DNA of 51,559 nt from an uncultured Prevotella sp. Lineage in GTDB: Bacteria; Bacteroidota; Bacteroidia; Bacteroidales; Bacteroidaceae. The stretch lies in NCBI GenBank assembly GCA_900318395.1, contig ONKL01000045.1, positions 1-51,559 of the forward strand, read 5' to 3'. The notes under the pieces were generated by a model that was not told where the DNA came from, did not search any database, and worked only from the letters and a program-made list of their open reading frames with translations. This document shows positions 17,598 to 25,676 of the stretch, one piece after another. Position 1 is the stretch's first letter. Every line of letters starts with the position of its first letter. The position numbers and the translations under genes were made by a program.

Positions 17598-18752
17598 ATG
17601 AATAACTGGTTTGATAACATCCGAATCTATCATCTGCTGATTGACAGATTCAACGGAGGTTGGCAGACACCGCCAGCTAGTAAGAACGTGTTTTGCGGGG
17701 GAAACCTGCAAGGAGTGATTGACAAACTTGACTACATCAAGGATCTTGGCTTTACGGCCATCATGCTCTCGCCTATCTTCAAGTCGGCAAACTATCATGG
17801 GTATCACACCCTGAACTTTGAAGACGTGGATCCGCACTTCGGCACCTGGGAGGACTATCAGCAATTGCTTGGCTCGGCTCACGACAAGGGACTGAAGATC
17901 ATCTGTGACTTTGTGCCCAACCATTGTTGGTACGAGGCTCCGCTCTTTAAAGAGTCGCTCCTTGCCAATGGTGGCAAGCACCGTGACTGGTTCTTCTTTC
18001 CTAAGGAAGACAGCGACGAGTTTGTATCGTTCCTGGGCTTTGGCGACCTGCCGAAGTTCAACCTGGAGAACCCCGAAGTGGTCAGTTTCATGATCGACAA
18101 GGCTGAGCGGCTTACCCGCATGGGAGTAGATGCCTTCCGTATTGACCACGCCTTAGGACAACCACACAGTTTCCTGAAAAGCCTTCGCGACCAGTTACAG
18201 GCCATTCGCAGCGATATCGTGGTGTTCGGCGAGGTTTGGGCTCAGGGTATCGGTCCACAGCTGGCCAGCCAACTGTACTTCAAGACTGAAGACAGGCTGA
18301 ACGAGTTTCTGGCACAAGACACCAAGCCATTTAGCCAAGACGAGTTACAGGCCGACTATATAGATACGCTGGATGGTGTGTTAGATTTTGCCTATCGTGA
18401 CATCCTCTTAGAGGAAATCCATGCAGGTCGAGGTATCAAGGGCAATCAGGCCCTACGAAGCAAGATAGCCGATCACTTCGCCAAGTATCCAGCCGACTTC
18501 AAGTTGGTATTGTTCCTGGATAACCATGATACCGACAGGTTCATGTTCGATTGTCATGATGATGTAGACTTGTTACAGGAGGCCATCGACCTGACGATGG
18601 AGCTGCCCCACCCGTTCTCCTTCCTCTATGGAACAGAGCAGCTGATGACCATCAAGTCGACGATCTTCAATGCAGAACCTTACGCAGACCTCCGTGTACG
18701 CTGTTGCATGGATTGGTCACAACAGGAAACGAAGTTGAATTTGCACCAATAA
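17598..18752 (+). CDS. short cytoplasmic GH13 alpha-amylase-family enzyme
   Basis: 384-residue GH13 protein with all four conserved regions: DFVPNH (D104), DAFRIDHA (nucleophile D183), FGEVW (acid/base E212) and FLDNHDTDR (D311). No signal peptide, so cytoplasmic action on glycogen, maltodextrin or another alpha-glucan is likely; the exact specificity is not readable. It ends soon after the barrel, so the usual C-terminal beta-sandwich (domain C) is missing or minimal. It lies between the SpoIIE phosphatase gene (33 bases) and the STAS gene (10 bases) in the same strand run, which ties alpha-glucan breakdown to the switch. Confidence 0.92.
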   Translation: MNNWFDNIRIYHLLIDRFNGGWQTPPASKNVFCGGNLQGVIDKLDYIKDLGFTAIMLSPIFKSANYHGYHTLNFEDVDPHFGTWEDYQQLLGSAHDKGLKIICDFVPNHCWYEAPLFKESLLANGGKHRDWFFFPKEDSDEFVSFLGFGDLPKFNLENPEVVSFMIDKAERLTRMGVDAFRIDHALGQPHSFLKSLRDQLQAIRSDIVVFGEVWAQGIGPQLASQLYFKTEDRLNEFLAQDTKPFSQDELQADYIDTLDGVLDFAYRDILLEEIHAGRGIKGNQALRSKIADHFAKYPADFKLVLFLDNHDTDRFMFDCHDDVDLLQEAIDLTMELPHPFSFLYGTEQLMTIKSTIFNAEPYADLRVRCCMDWSQQETKLNLHQ

Positions 18753-18762
18753 AATTAGTTCT

Positions 18763-19077
18763 ATGAATATAGATATCTATAAACTAGGCGATGAGTTAGA
18801 CTCCTTCAACTATCGGGAAGTACAGGACGGCATACAGGCCATTCTGGACAAAGGCAGTCATGCAGTGCTCGATATGACAGCGTGTAAATACGTTTCCAGT
18901 ACAGGCCTGCGTGTTCTGCTTTATTCCAAAAAGGTGGCAGATTCTAAAGGATTGAAGTTTTATCTGGTTGGAATCAGTGACGATGTTCAGGATGTCATGA
19001 GTGTTACTGGTTTCGATAGTTTCTTCGATTCTTTCAACACGATAGAAGAATGCCTTGAAAAAGTGAATAGTGAATAA
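18763..19077 (+). CDS. STAS-domain protein, RsbV-like anti-anti-sigma homologue
   Basis: 104-residue single STAS domain. The conserved phosphorylation-site loop reads KYVSSTGLRVLLYSKK, placing Ser46 (next to Thr47) at the RsbV phospho-serine position. In partner switching, an RsbW-type kinase phosphorylates this Ser and a SpoIIE phosphatase removes the phosphate. Both partners are encoded in the same gene run, before and after. The tail (LEKVNSE) is encoded by the beginning of a short tandem repeat that continues past the stop codon. Confidence 0.92.
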   Translation: MNIDIYKLGDELDSFNYREVQDGIQAILDKGSHAVLDMTACKYVSSTGLRVLLYSKKVADSKGLKFYLVGISDDVQDVMSVTGFDSFFDSFNTIEECLEKVNSE

Positions 19078-19092
19078 TGAATAGTGAATAGT
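19062..19092 (+). repeat. short tandem repeat at the STAS/glgX junction
   Basis: About four copies of a 7-8 base GTGAATA/ATGAATA unit span the last codons of the STAS gene, its stop codon and the sequence just before the glgX ATG at 19094. It therefore occupies the place of the ribosome-binding site. Similar AT-rich tandem strings occur as dispersed filler in Bacteroidales genomes (from general knowledge, not checked). Confidence 0.6.
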
Positions 19093-19093
19093 T

Positions 19094-21220
19094 ATGCATA
19101 GAGTCGATCTGTTTCCTACCCATGAGTACCAGGGACTGAAGTTGCGTCCCGGCAGACCTTATCCGTTTGGAGCAACGGTCTTTGGCAACATGGTTAATTT
19201 CTCGGTATATTCCCGTTATGCCACAGACTGCACGTTGGTGCTCTTTCATAACCGTGAAGAGAAGCCCTTCGTCGAAATCCCTTTCTTCAAGGAGTTTCGA
19301 TTGGGTAATGTGTTCTCAATGATCATCTTCGACTTGGATTATGAGAACATAGAATATGGTTTCCGAATGGATGGTCCCTTCCAGCCAGAAGAAGGCCATC
19401 GGTTCGATAAGTCGAAAATCCTGCTCGACCCCTACGCGAAACTCATCGTAGGTCGCGATGTGTGGGGAAAGAAGCCTAATTGGGACAGCCTTTATCAATA
19501 TCGTGCGCGTGTGGTATTCGATGACTTCGACTGGGAGGACGACCTGCCATTGGAAACACCTGTCAACGACCTGATTGTCTATGAGATGCATGTGCGCAAC
19601 TTCACTTGCGGCGCTGCAGCTGGTGTGAAACACCGAGGGACATTTGCAGGCATCGTCGAAAAGATTCCCTATCTTCTTGAATTAGGCGTCAATTGTGTGG
19701 AGCTGATGCCCATCCATGAGTTCGACGAGTTTGAGAACCATCGTATCTCACCAGTTGACGGGCGCGAGCTCTATAACCTGTGGGGCTACAGCAACGTGGG
19801 TTTCTTTGCCCCCAAAGCCGCCTATGCCTCGTCAGGAAAGTTCAGCATGCAGGTGGATGAACTGAAGAATCTGGTAAAACGGTTACATGCCAACGGCATT
19901 GAGGTCATACTCGACGTGGTGTTCAATCACACGGCAGAAGGCAATGAGCAAGGGCCTTACATCTCCTATCGAGGCATCGACAATAAGACCTATTACATGC
20001 TGACCCCCGATGGACATTATTATAACTTCAGCGGCTGTGGCAATACGCTGAACTGCAACAATCCCAATGTGCGCGACATGATTGTGGAAAGCCTGCGCTA
20101 CTGGGTCACCGACTACCATATAGACGGCTTCCGCTTCGATCTGGCAGCCATCCTGGGACGCGACCAGAACGGCAACCCCATGTCGAATCCACCACTTCTT
20201 GAATCATTGGCACACGATCCTATTCTTGGCAAGACCAAACTGATAGCCGAGGCTTGGGATGCAGGAGGACTCTATCAGGTAGGCTCGTTCCCCTCATGGG
20301 GCCGCTGGGCTGAATGGAACGGAAAATTCCGCGACAGTATACGCCGCTTCCTGAAGAGCGATACCGACGTGCTTTCCGACGTGAAGGAGCGCATTATCGG
20401 ATCACCTGACCTCTATGCTTCACAGAAACGCGGTATTAAGGCCAGCGTGAATTTCGTCACAGCGCACGACGGCTTCACTTTGATGGACCTCGTGTCGTAT
20501 AATAGCAAGCACAACGAAGCCAATGGTGAGGATAACCGCGACGGCGAGAACCACAATAACAGCTGGAATTGCGGCTGCGAAGGTGAAAGCGACGATCCCG
20601 AAATCAACAGCTTACGCCACCGACAAGTGAAAAACGCCATCTCGCTCCTGATGGTGAGCCAAGGTATCCCGATGGTGCTGTCTGGCGACGAGATGGGCAA
20701 CTCCCAGCAAGGCAATAACAATGCCTATTGCCAGGACAATGAAATCGCCTGGCTCGACTGGAACAATCTGGAGAAGAATGCCGACATCTTCCGCTATTTC
20801 AAACAGATGATAAAATTCCGTCGCAGCCATAAAGTGCTACGCTATGAGGATCACCTCCAGCATTGCGACTATCTTGGCCTTGGCTACCCTGACTTTTCCT
20901 GGCATGGCGTAAAAGCATGGCAGCCAGAAAGCGGTTACAACAATCTCACGGCTGCATTCATGCTGAACGGGCAATATGCCGAGACAAACGGTGTTGCCGA
21001 CGATTTCATCTATGTGGCTATGAACATGCATTGGGAGATGCACGGTTTCGAGCTGCCTCAGTTGCCTGAGGGTATGGCTTGGCACGTCTTTGCCAATACT
21101 GGAGTAGAGACACCCAAGGATATCTTTGAAATCGGTGAAGAACCACTCATTGAAAACCAACACGAAGTACTGGTAGGCCCACGCTCCATCATTATTTTAG
21201 TAGGGAGAAAAGAAGTGTAA
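19094..21220 (+). CDS. glgX: glycogen debranching enzyme, GlgX/isoamylase type (GH13)
   Basis: 708-residue debranching enzyme. An N-terminal CBM48-like domain (RPGRPYPFGATVFGNMVNFSVYS) is followed by a GH13 barrel with DVVFNHTAEG, the nucleophile D349 in DGFRFDLA, acid/base E386 in IAEAWDAGG, and D459 in VTAHDGFTLMDLVSYN, then a C-terminal beta domain. The extra motif NGEDNRDGENHNNSWNCG is the isoamylase/GlgX hallmark. It cleaves alpha-1,6 branches of glycogen or limit dextrin in the cytoplasm. Fifth in the run with partner-switching genes; the downstream ATPase gene starts 4 bases after its stop. 708 residues is normal. Confidence 0.95.
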   Translation: MHRVDLFPTHEYQGLKLRPGRPYPFGATVFGNMVNFSVYSRYATDCTLVLFHNREEKPFVEIPFFKEFRLGNVFSMIIFDLDYENIEYGFRMDGPFQPEEGHRFDKSKILLDPYAKLIVGRDVWGKKPNWDSLYQYRARVVFDDFDWEDDLPLETPVNDLIVYEMHVRNFTCGAAAGVKHRGTFAGIVEKIPYLLELGVNCVELMPIHEFDEFENHRISPVDGRELYNLWGYSNVGFFAPKAAYASSGKFSMQVDELKNLVKRLHANGIEVILDVVFNHTAEGNEQGPYISYRGIDNKTYYMLTPDGHYYNFSGCGNTLNCNNPNVRDMIVESLRYWVTDYHIDGFRFDLAAILGRDQNGNPMSNPPLLESLAHDPILGKTKLIAEAWDAGGLYQVGSFPSWGRWAEWNGKFRDSIRRFLKSDTDVLSDVKERIIGSPDLYASQKRGIKASVNFVTAHDGFTLMDLVSYNSKHNEANGEDNRDGENHNNSWNCGCEGESDDPEINSLRHRQVKNAISLLMVSQGIPMVLSGDEMGNSQQGNNNAYCQDNEIAWLDWNNLEKNADIFRYFKQMIKFRRSHKVLRYEDHLQHCDYLGLGYPDFSWHGVKAWQPESGYNNLTAAFMLNGQYAETNGVADDFIYVAMNMHWEMHGFELPQLPEGMAWHVFANTGVETPKDIFEIGEEPLIENQHEVLVGPRSIIILVGRKEV

Positions 21221-21224
21221 AACT

Positions 21225-21638
21225 ATGAGCGAACTGCATTTCCAACCCATCAAAGGACAGGCACGTAAGATTCTTAAAGCCATTCTGGATTCGCCAGAGA
21301 TTTCTTCTTGCCGTATGAAGGAAACTCTGACACTACGGCTGGCTTGCGAAGAAATCGTCGTGAATATAACGTCGTATGCCTATCCTGAAGGTTCAGACGG
21401 TTATCTGGATGTGGAAATCCAGAAGACCGACCGCATCATTATCCGTTTCGAAGATGGAGGGGTGCCTTTCAATCCTCTGGAACATAAGAACCCCGATGTC
21501 ACGCTGCCGTGGAAACAGCGTCGCATCGGGGGACTTGGCATCTTTCTCCTTCGCCGTAAGATGGATGATATACACTATGATCACATTGACAATAAGAATA
21601 TATTGACCATCGAGAAAGTGATTCAAAAGTTGTCTTAA
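21225..21638 (+). CDS. RsbW-like serine kinase / anti-sigma ATPase (HATPase_c_2)
   Basis: 137-residue GHKL ATPase of the RsbW type. N-box ACEEIVVNITSYAYP (N47 for Mg-ATP), G1 FEDGGVPFNPLEH, and G2 GGLGIFLLRRKMDDIHYDH. All ATP-binding motifs are intact, so it is expected to phosphorylate the STAS protein encoded two genes upstream. Bacteroidetes have no SigB-type sigma factor next to such genes, and none is present here, so its output target is open. The start lies 4 bases after the glgX stop codon, suggesting tight translational coupling. Confidence 0.93.
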   Translation: MSELHFQPIKGQARKILKAILDSPEISSCRMKETLTLRLACEEIVVNITSYAYPEGSDGYLDVEIQKTDRIIIRFEDGGVPFNPLEHKNPDVTLPWKQRRIGGLGIFLLRRKMDDIHYDHIDNKNILTIEKVIQKLS

Positions 21639-21648
21639 CTAAAGCATT

Positions 21649-22569
21649 CTAAGAGAGAAAGAAAAGGCTGACGCCTATCACAGAGATCAAGGCACCAAGT
21701 ACTGCCTTCCAGGTTATCCGTTCATGGAATAGCCAGTAGGAAGGCAGAAGGATGATAATCGGCGTCATCGCCATCAGCGTAGAGGCGATGCCTGCTGCCG
21801 TATACTGCACAGCCATCAGCGAGAAACCTACCCCGACAAAGGGTCCGAAGATAGTCGTAGCTATTGCTACAGAAAATCCCTTTTTATCGTGCATAGCTTC
21901 GCATAAAGGGGCCATTCCATCTCGAAAATAATGTAATATCAGGAAACCCGCAATGCCTGCTACACAACGATAGAAATTGGCACTGAAGGGTACCAGCCAT
22001 GCAGGCATCTCTGCAACAGCCTCGTAGTGATCCATTCCAATCTTGCTGAGCACCAGTCCTACACCTTGACAAATAGCAGCTCCTATGGCGAAAAGCACGC
22101 CGTTGAGGGGCAGTTTCAGTGACACCCTGTGATGCTCGCCTCGCCCAAGTACAGAGATACCGATACCGAAGAGCGTTACCAGCATTGCCAGAATGCTCAT
22201 TTCCGTCATCTGTTGGCCCAGCGTCACCCAAGCCATCAGGGCTGCAGTCAGAGGCGCGAGCGTCATGAAGAGCTGTCCATATCGCGAACCTATTATTATA
22301 TAACACTGAAACAGGCAGAAATCGCCTATCACATAGCCTACAAGTCCTGACAACAGCATCCACCCTGCAGCTTCAGCCGAAGCGCCTGGAGGCAGAATGC
22401 TTCCAGTAACAACACCAAACAGCACCAGCGAGAACACCAGTGCCAAAGCCATACGCAACACATTCAGGGTGAGATTGCCAAGCCGCTTCGAGCCAAACTC
22501 GCTCAGTAGGGCAGTTGCTGTCCACGAAAAAGCTACTCCTATCGATATCAGTTCACCTATATAAGTCAT
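21649..22569 (-). CDS. EamA/DMT-family transporter
   Basis: 306-residue protein with ten hydrophobic segments arranged as two EamA repeats (ELISIGVAFSWTATALLSEFGSKRL... and NGVLFAIGAAICQGVGLVLSK...). The second repeat ends with a typical MAMTPIIILLPSYWLFHERITWKAVLGALISVIGVSLFF. The drug/metabolite transporter superfamily exports small metabolites or imports nutrients; the substrate cannot be read from sequence. It begins 23 bases after the stop of the kinase-like gene on the same strand, so co-transcription is likely. Converges on the RsbW-like gene with a 10-base gap. Confidence 0.9.
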   Translation of the reverse strand: MTYIGELISIGVAFSWTATALLSEFGSKRLGNLTLNVLRMALALVFSLVLFGVVTGSILPPGASAEAAGWMLLSGLVGYVIGDFCLFQCYIIIGSRYGQLFMTLAPLTAALMAWVTLGQQMTEMSILAMLVTLFGIGISVLGRGEHHRVSLKLPLNGVLFAIGAAICQGVGLVLSKIGMDHYEAVAEMPAWLVPFSANFYRCVAGIAGFLILHYFRDGMAPLCEAMHDKKGFSVAIATTIFGPFVGVGFSLMAVQYTAAGIASTLMAMTPIIILLPSYWLFHERITWKAVLGALISVIGVSLFFLS

Positions 22570-22592
22570 TGTAGTTTTGTGTGTGCTTTTTC

Positions 22593-24617
22593 CTAAATCC
22601 CAGAGACGATAAAACGCGCTCCCTTCGTGTATTCGGTGTCGAGGGTGACGGTATAGCCCATTGAGATGGCGAGGCGGCGAGCCAGAGGCAAACCGATACC
22701 CAGACTCTGCTCAGAAGCCGACAGACGGACGAAGGGCTCGAAGATGCGCTCTGCATCATCAGCAGATATCGTTGGGCCTTCATTGCTGACAGATATGGCA
22801 TAAGTGCCATCGACGTTAGCATGACAGCTCATCAGCACAGAGCCGCCAGTTGCGTACTTATTAGCATTGTCGAGCAGACAGTTCAGTAGCTCCTGCAACA
22901 ACGAGTTGGTATCAACCATCACGTCATCTGCCACCTCGGTTGTGAACTCTGTGGCCAGCACACGGTTCTTGTCTATTGCCGATGGCTGAAGGTCGTAGCT
23001 GTTCAGGATGGAGCGAGCCATTTCATTCAGCGCTACTCTGTCAGGCTTGGGAGTCGGGAAATCGTCGCCGTAGAGACTGAACAGGATCAGTTGATGAGTA
23101 GAGACAGACACGTGGTAGGCATCTCGGCATACGCTGGCGCGCAACTGCATATATTCATCGCTTGGAATCTCTCCCTTGCCGTCGATAATAACCTCCGACG
23201 TGCTGATCAGCGTGAACAGCGGAGCGCGGAGCGCAGTCATACAGATCTGCTTCTCCTCGTCGGAGATACCCTTTGTACCCCGAGCGTATGAATCGAGCAC
23301 CGGATCTATCAGCGACTCTATGTTGCGCGCTGCATTGAGGATATCGTTATAGCGCTTGGGGCGAGTCTCTGGTTTCATCCGGAACTCAGGATTGTTGAAA
23401 GCGCGTGCATAGCCTCTCAGCAAGTTGATAGACGGTCTCAGCTTCTGCTGTATCGAAGTGACAAAGGCACGACGGATAACCTGCCCGGCTTCAGTTCTGC
23501 GACGAGCCTCCTGCAACTGTAGGAACTGTTCCTTCAGCCGGCGGTTCTTCTGATGGCGGAAGATCAGCATACCAATGAGCAGACCGATGATAGCCAGCGC
23601 CATCAGGCCGACGATAAGCAGCTGTATGTGTCGTATCTTTGCCTTGCGCTGCTCATTCTGCAACTGATCGATATCATGCTGCATATCCATCGTATGCATC
23701 TCCAATGCCTCGCGCTCACTGATCAGCATCAGGCTGTCCTTCAGTTCTGAAGCAAGAAAAGCCTGTTTCCAGTCACCCATCTGCTCGTAGACATCGATAC
23801 GCAGCTCAATAGCCGTCAGCGGCACGTCGACTGAATCGCACCAGGCAAGGGCCTGCTGATAATCTTTCTGCATCAGATAGTGGCACACCATCACCTGCTG
23901 GAGATTCGTAGCATTGAACTGCTCAGGCAGATACTGGCGGATGCTGTCGTATCTCTCGAAATAACGATCGAAAGCCTGGCGATCGCCCAACTTGTTGGCA
24001 ATAATACAGCGATAACCCAGCACGCCGCTATCGTACATCGGGTTCTGCAGCATCTGCTGTGGCAGGCTGTCGAGACAAGCCATCGCATCGGCAGGACGCT
24101 TGAAACTGAGTGTCTGCGCCAGCGAAAGATACAAATTGAACAAGGCGACGGAATCGTTCTTGACATTGATGTCCTCCAGCGCACGACGGAAAAACTTCTC
24201 ACTCATCTCTGGCTGGAAACGACCGTTATAGAAGAATCCCATACCCATGTTCGAGAGGTAGAGATACTGCATCAGATTGCGCTCTTTGATGTCATCGGTG
24301 AGGCGGTGAATCTCAATGAAGGCACGATGGAACCGACGATTATTCACCTCATATATCACGCGATTCATCCACGTACGATAGTATTTATCCCAATCCAGAC
24401 GATTCTCCAGATACTTCATGAAGGCCTCATGAGCCTCGTAGAAGTCAGAGTCGCTGCCATTCTGCTGCGTCTCATAAAGCCGCTGCACAAGAGCATTCTC
24501 CTGTGCGTTTGGTTGTTGTTTCTCTTGAGTCGGCTGTTTCTGTTGAGCGCTTAGGCTTATGCTCATTGCCAGCAGGGCTACGGAGAAAACAATCTTTTTT
24601 ACTGCTAATACCATCAT
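22593..24617 (-). CDS. membrane TPR-type histidine-kinase-like protein, phospho-acceptor His replaced
   Basis: 674 residues: signal peptide (MMVLAVKKIVFSVALLAMSISLSA), a helical TPR-like periplasmic region at about 30-320, a TM helix (LLIVGLMALAIIGLLIGMLIF) near 333-353, a coiled coil, a dimerisation region near 380-440, and a GHKL ATPase domain at 560-674 (LLNCLLDNANKYATGG N-box, SNEGPTISADDAERIFEPFVRL, SLGIGLPLARRLA). In the H-box, Gln391 occupies the expected His position (IQQKLRPSIN versus MSHEIRTPLN). Layout matches the Bacteroidetes DUF5112/DUF5113 kinases. ATP binding may remain (N and G2 boxes intact), but autophosphorylation on the usual His is not possible. No response regulator gene is adjacent. 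Confidence 0.85.
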   Translation of the reverse strand: MMVLAVKKIVFSVALLAMSISLSAQQKQPTQEKQQPNAQENALVQRLYETQQNGSDSDFYEAHEAFMKYLENRLDWDKYYRTWMNRVIYEVNNRRFHRAFIEIHRLTDDIKERNLMQYLYLSNMGMGFFYNGRFQPEMSEKFFRRALEDINVKNDSVALFNLYLSLAQTLSFKRPADAMACLDSLPQQMLQNPMYDSGVLGYRCIIANKLGDRQAFDRYFERYDSIRQYLPEQFNATNLQQVMVCHYLMQKDYQQALAWCDSVDVPLTAIELRIDVYEQMGDWKQAFLASELKDSLMLISEREALEMHTMDMQHDIDQLQNEQRKAKIRHIQLLIVGLMALAIIGLLIGMLIFRHQKNRRLKEQFLQLQEARRRTEAGQVIRRAFVTSIQQKLRPSINLLRGYARAFNNPEFRMKPETRPKRYNDILNAARNIESLIDPVLDSYARGTKGISDEEKQICMTALRAPLFTLISTSEVIIDGKGEIPSDEYMQLRASVCRDAYHVSVSTHQLILFSLYGDDFPTPKPDRVALNEMARSILNSYDLQPSAIDKNRVLATEFTTEVADDVMVDTNSLLQELLNCLLDNANKYATGGSVLMSCHANVDGTYAISVSNEGPTISADDAERIFEPFVRLSASEQSLGIGLPLARRLAISMGYTVTLDTEYTKGARFIVSGI

Positions 24618-24644
24618 CGATTAATTTAGTTTAATTTCCATTTG

Positions 24645-24652
24645 CAAAGATA
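24645..24652 (-). promoter_or_regulatory. -7 box of the kinase-like/EamA operon
   Basis: TATCTTTG on the minus strand, 28 bases before the ATG at 24617. Confidence 0.6.
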
Positions 24653-24821
24653 AACATAATATTCCAAACAATAATGCCCCAAAAAAGATTTTGTTAATTT
24701 TGGAACATTTTTTGCAGATTTTGATACAGATTTAAATATTCTGAAAGTCGAGCCATTATTTTCGTCATTGGCGGCCCCAAAGATTGTAGCAAAATCATTT
24801 GGTGCTTTAAGAAAAAGGTAT
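24653..24821. other. AT-rich divergent intergenic region
   Basis: About 170 bases between the promoter of the kinase-like gene and that of the HU-type gene, with no gene seen. AT-rich, with several TTTTG/CAAAA strings, and probably holding the -33 regions and operators of both promoters. Confidence 0.5.
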
Positions 24822-24829
24822 TATCTTTG
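24822..24829 (+). promoter_or_regulatory. -7 box of the HU-type gene
   Basis: TATCTTTG at the start of the leader. The ATG follows 112 bases later, an unusually long leader for this window, where 15-40 bases is typical. Confidence 0.6.
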
Positions 24830-24840
24830 CAGCAGATTTC

Positions 24841-24924
24841 CATTTCAAAGTTTGGAATGTACGTTCCAAAGTCTGGGATATACATTCCAAAGTTTGGGAT
24901 GGCGATTGCAAAGTTTGAAACGAA
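24841..24924 (+). repeat. four tandem 21-bp repeats in the HU-gene leader
   Basis: Four head-to-tail 21-base units at 24841-24861, 24862-24882, 24883-24903 and 24904-24924 share the core CAAAGTTTGG. Within each unit TTCCAAA and TTTGGGA/TTTGGAA give partial dyad symmetry. The spacing equals two helical turns, which suits protein binding on one DNA face. The unit is also a multiple of three and stays open in the reading frame of the downstream gene, where it would encode a 7-residue repeat (PKFG-type). Confidence 0.85.
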
Positions 24925-24940
24925 AAAAGAGAAGAATAGT

Positions 24941-25579
24941 ATGGCAAATTATGTAATTAAGGAAATGCCCGCAGGAATGGGCAACGGCAAAAAGGGAAGG
25001 ATATTCCCCAAGATGCAAGTCTATACCGAGTTCGACTACGACAAGGTGGTTGAACTGATTCACACCAATTCTCCTGCATTCAGCCAGGCAACCATTCGTG
25101 GCGTGCTCGACACATTTGGAGTGGTCTTGAAGAACTATCTCCCGATGGGTCACACGATGAAGATCGACAATCTCGGTGTCTTCTCGCTGGCACTTGAATT
25201 TGCCGATGAAATGACGGAAAAGGACGCTCAGCTGGGAGCGCAGGATACGGCACCAAAGACGAATTATCGCCACGTAAAGGTGAAGGGCGTAAATTTCAAG
25301 GTAGACAAGAAACTGATAAAGGAGATTAACCGCGAGAATAGCTTCGAACGAGTATCTGGCAATACTGTTTCACGTTCTCCCTACAGCATAGAAGAGCGCC
25401 AGCAACGCGCCGTGCAACATATTGACAAGCACGGATTCATCACCCTGCAGGACTACGCCAACCTCAATCGCCTCAGCCGCAGTTCTGCCTCGCGAGAACT
25501 TTCCAGATTCGCTTCTGATTCCGCCTCTGGCATCCAAGCCAAAGGCGCCGGCTCACACAAAGTCTGGGTCTGCAAGTGA
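24941..25579 (+). CDS. HU-family DNA-binding protein with C-terminal winged-helix-like region
   Basis: 212-residue Bacteroidetes HU-type protein. The HU-like core covers about 1-125: FPKMQVYTEFDYDKVVELIHTNSPAFSQATIRGVLDTFGVVLKNYLPMGHTMKIDNLGVFSLALEF...VKVKGVNFKVDKKLIKEI. The C-terminal region (RQQRAVQHIDKHGFITLQDYANLNRLSRSSASRELSRFA) looks like a helix-turn-helix. I start at the ATG at 24941, after the 21-bp repeats. The frame is open upstream through the repeats (possible ATG at 24857), so a repeat-encoded N-terminal extension cannot be excluded. A strong terminator follows. Likely an architectural or regulatory DNA-binding protein; target unknown. Confidence 0.88.
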   Translation: MANYVIKEMPAGMGNGKKGRIFPKMQVYTEFDYDKVVELIHTNSPAFSQATIRGVLDTFGVVLKNYLPMGHTMKIDNLGVFSLALEFADEMTEKDAQLGAQDTAPKTNYRHVKVKGVNFKVDKKLIKEINRENSFERVSGNTVSRSPYSIEERQQRAVQHIDKHGFITLQDYANLNRLSRSSASRELSRFASDSASGIQAKGAGSHKVWVCK

Positions 25580-25624
25580 TGCTCCAACAATGTCAGATTC
25601 ACAAACCGTATATGGGTACAAAAA

Positions 25625-25661
25625 TGAGGATGTGTCAGAATAGGCACATCCTCATATTTTT
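25625..25661 (+). terminator. intrinsic terminator after the HU-type gene
   Basis: A perfect 10-bp stem (TGAGGATGTG / CACATCCTCA) with a 10-base loop is followed by TATTTTTT. It lies 46 bases after the HU stop codon and just before the end of the convergent kinase-like gene. Confidence 0.85.
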
Positions 25662-25676
25662 TGCGAAAACAATCGG

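Noticed and set aside
23880-24554. 224-codon open frame on the plus strand
   Set aside because: Lies wholly within the kinase-like gene on the other strand; no domain, promoter or plausible composition.
24694-24885. 63-codon minus-strand frame across the 21-bp repeats
   Set aside because: Arises because the repeat unit is a multiple of three and open on both strands; no promoter or start context.
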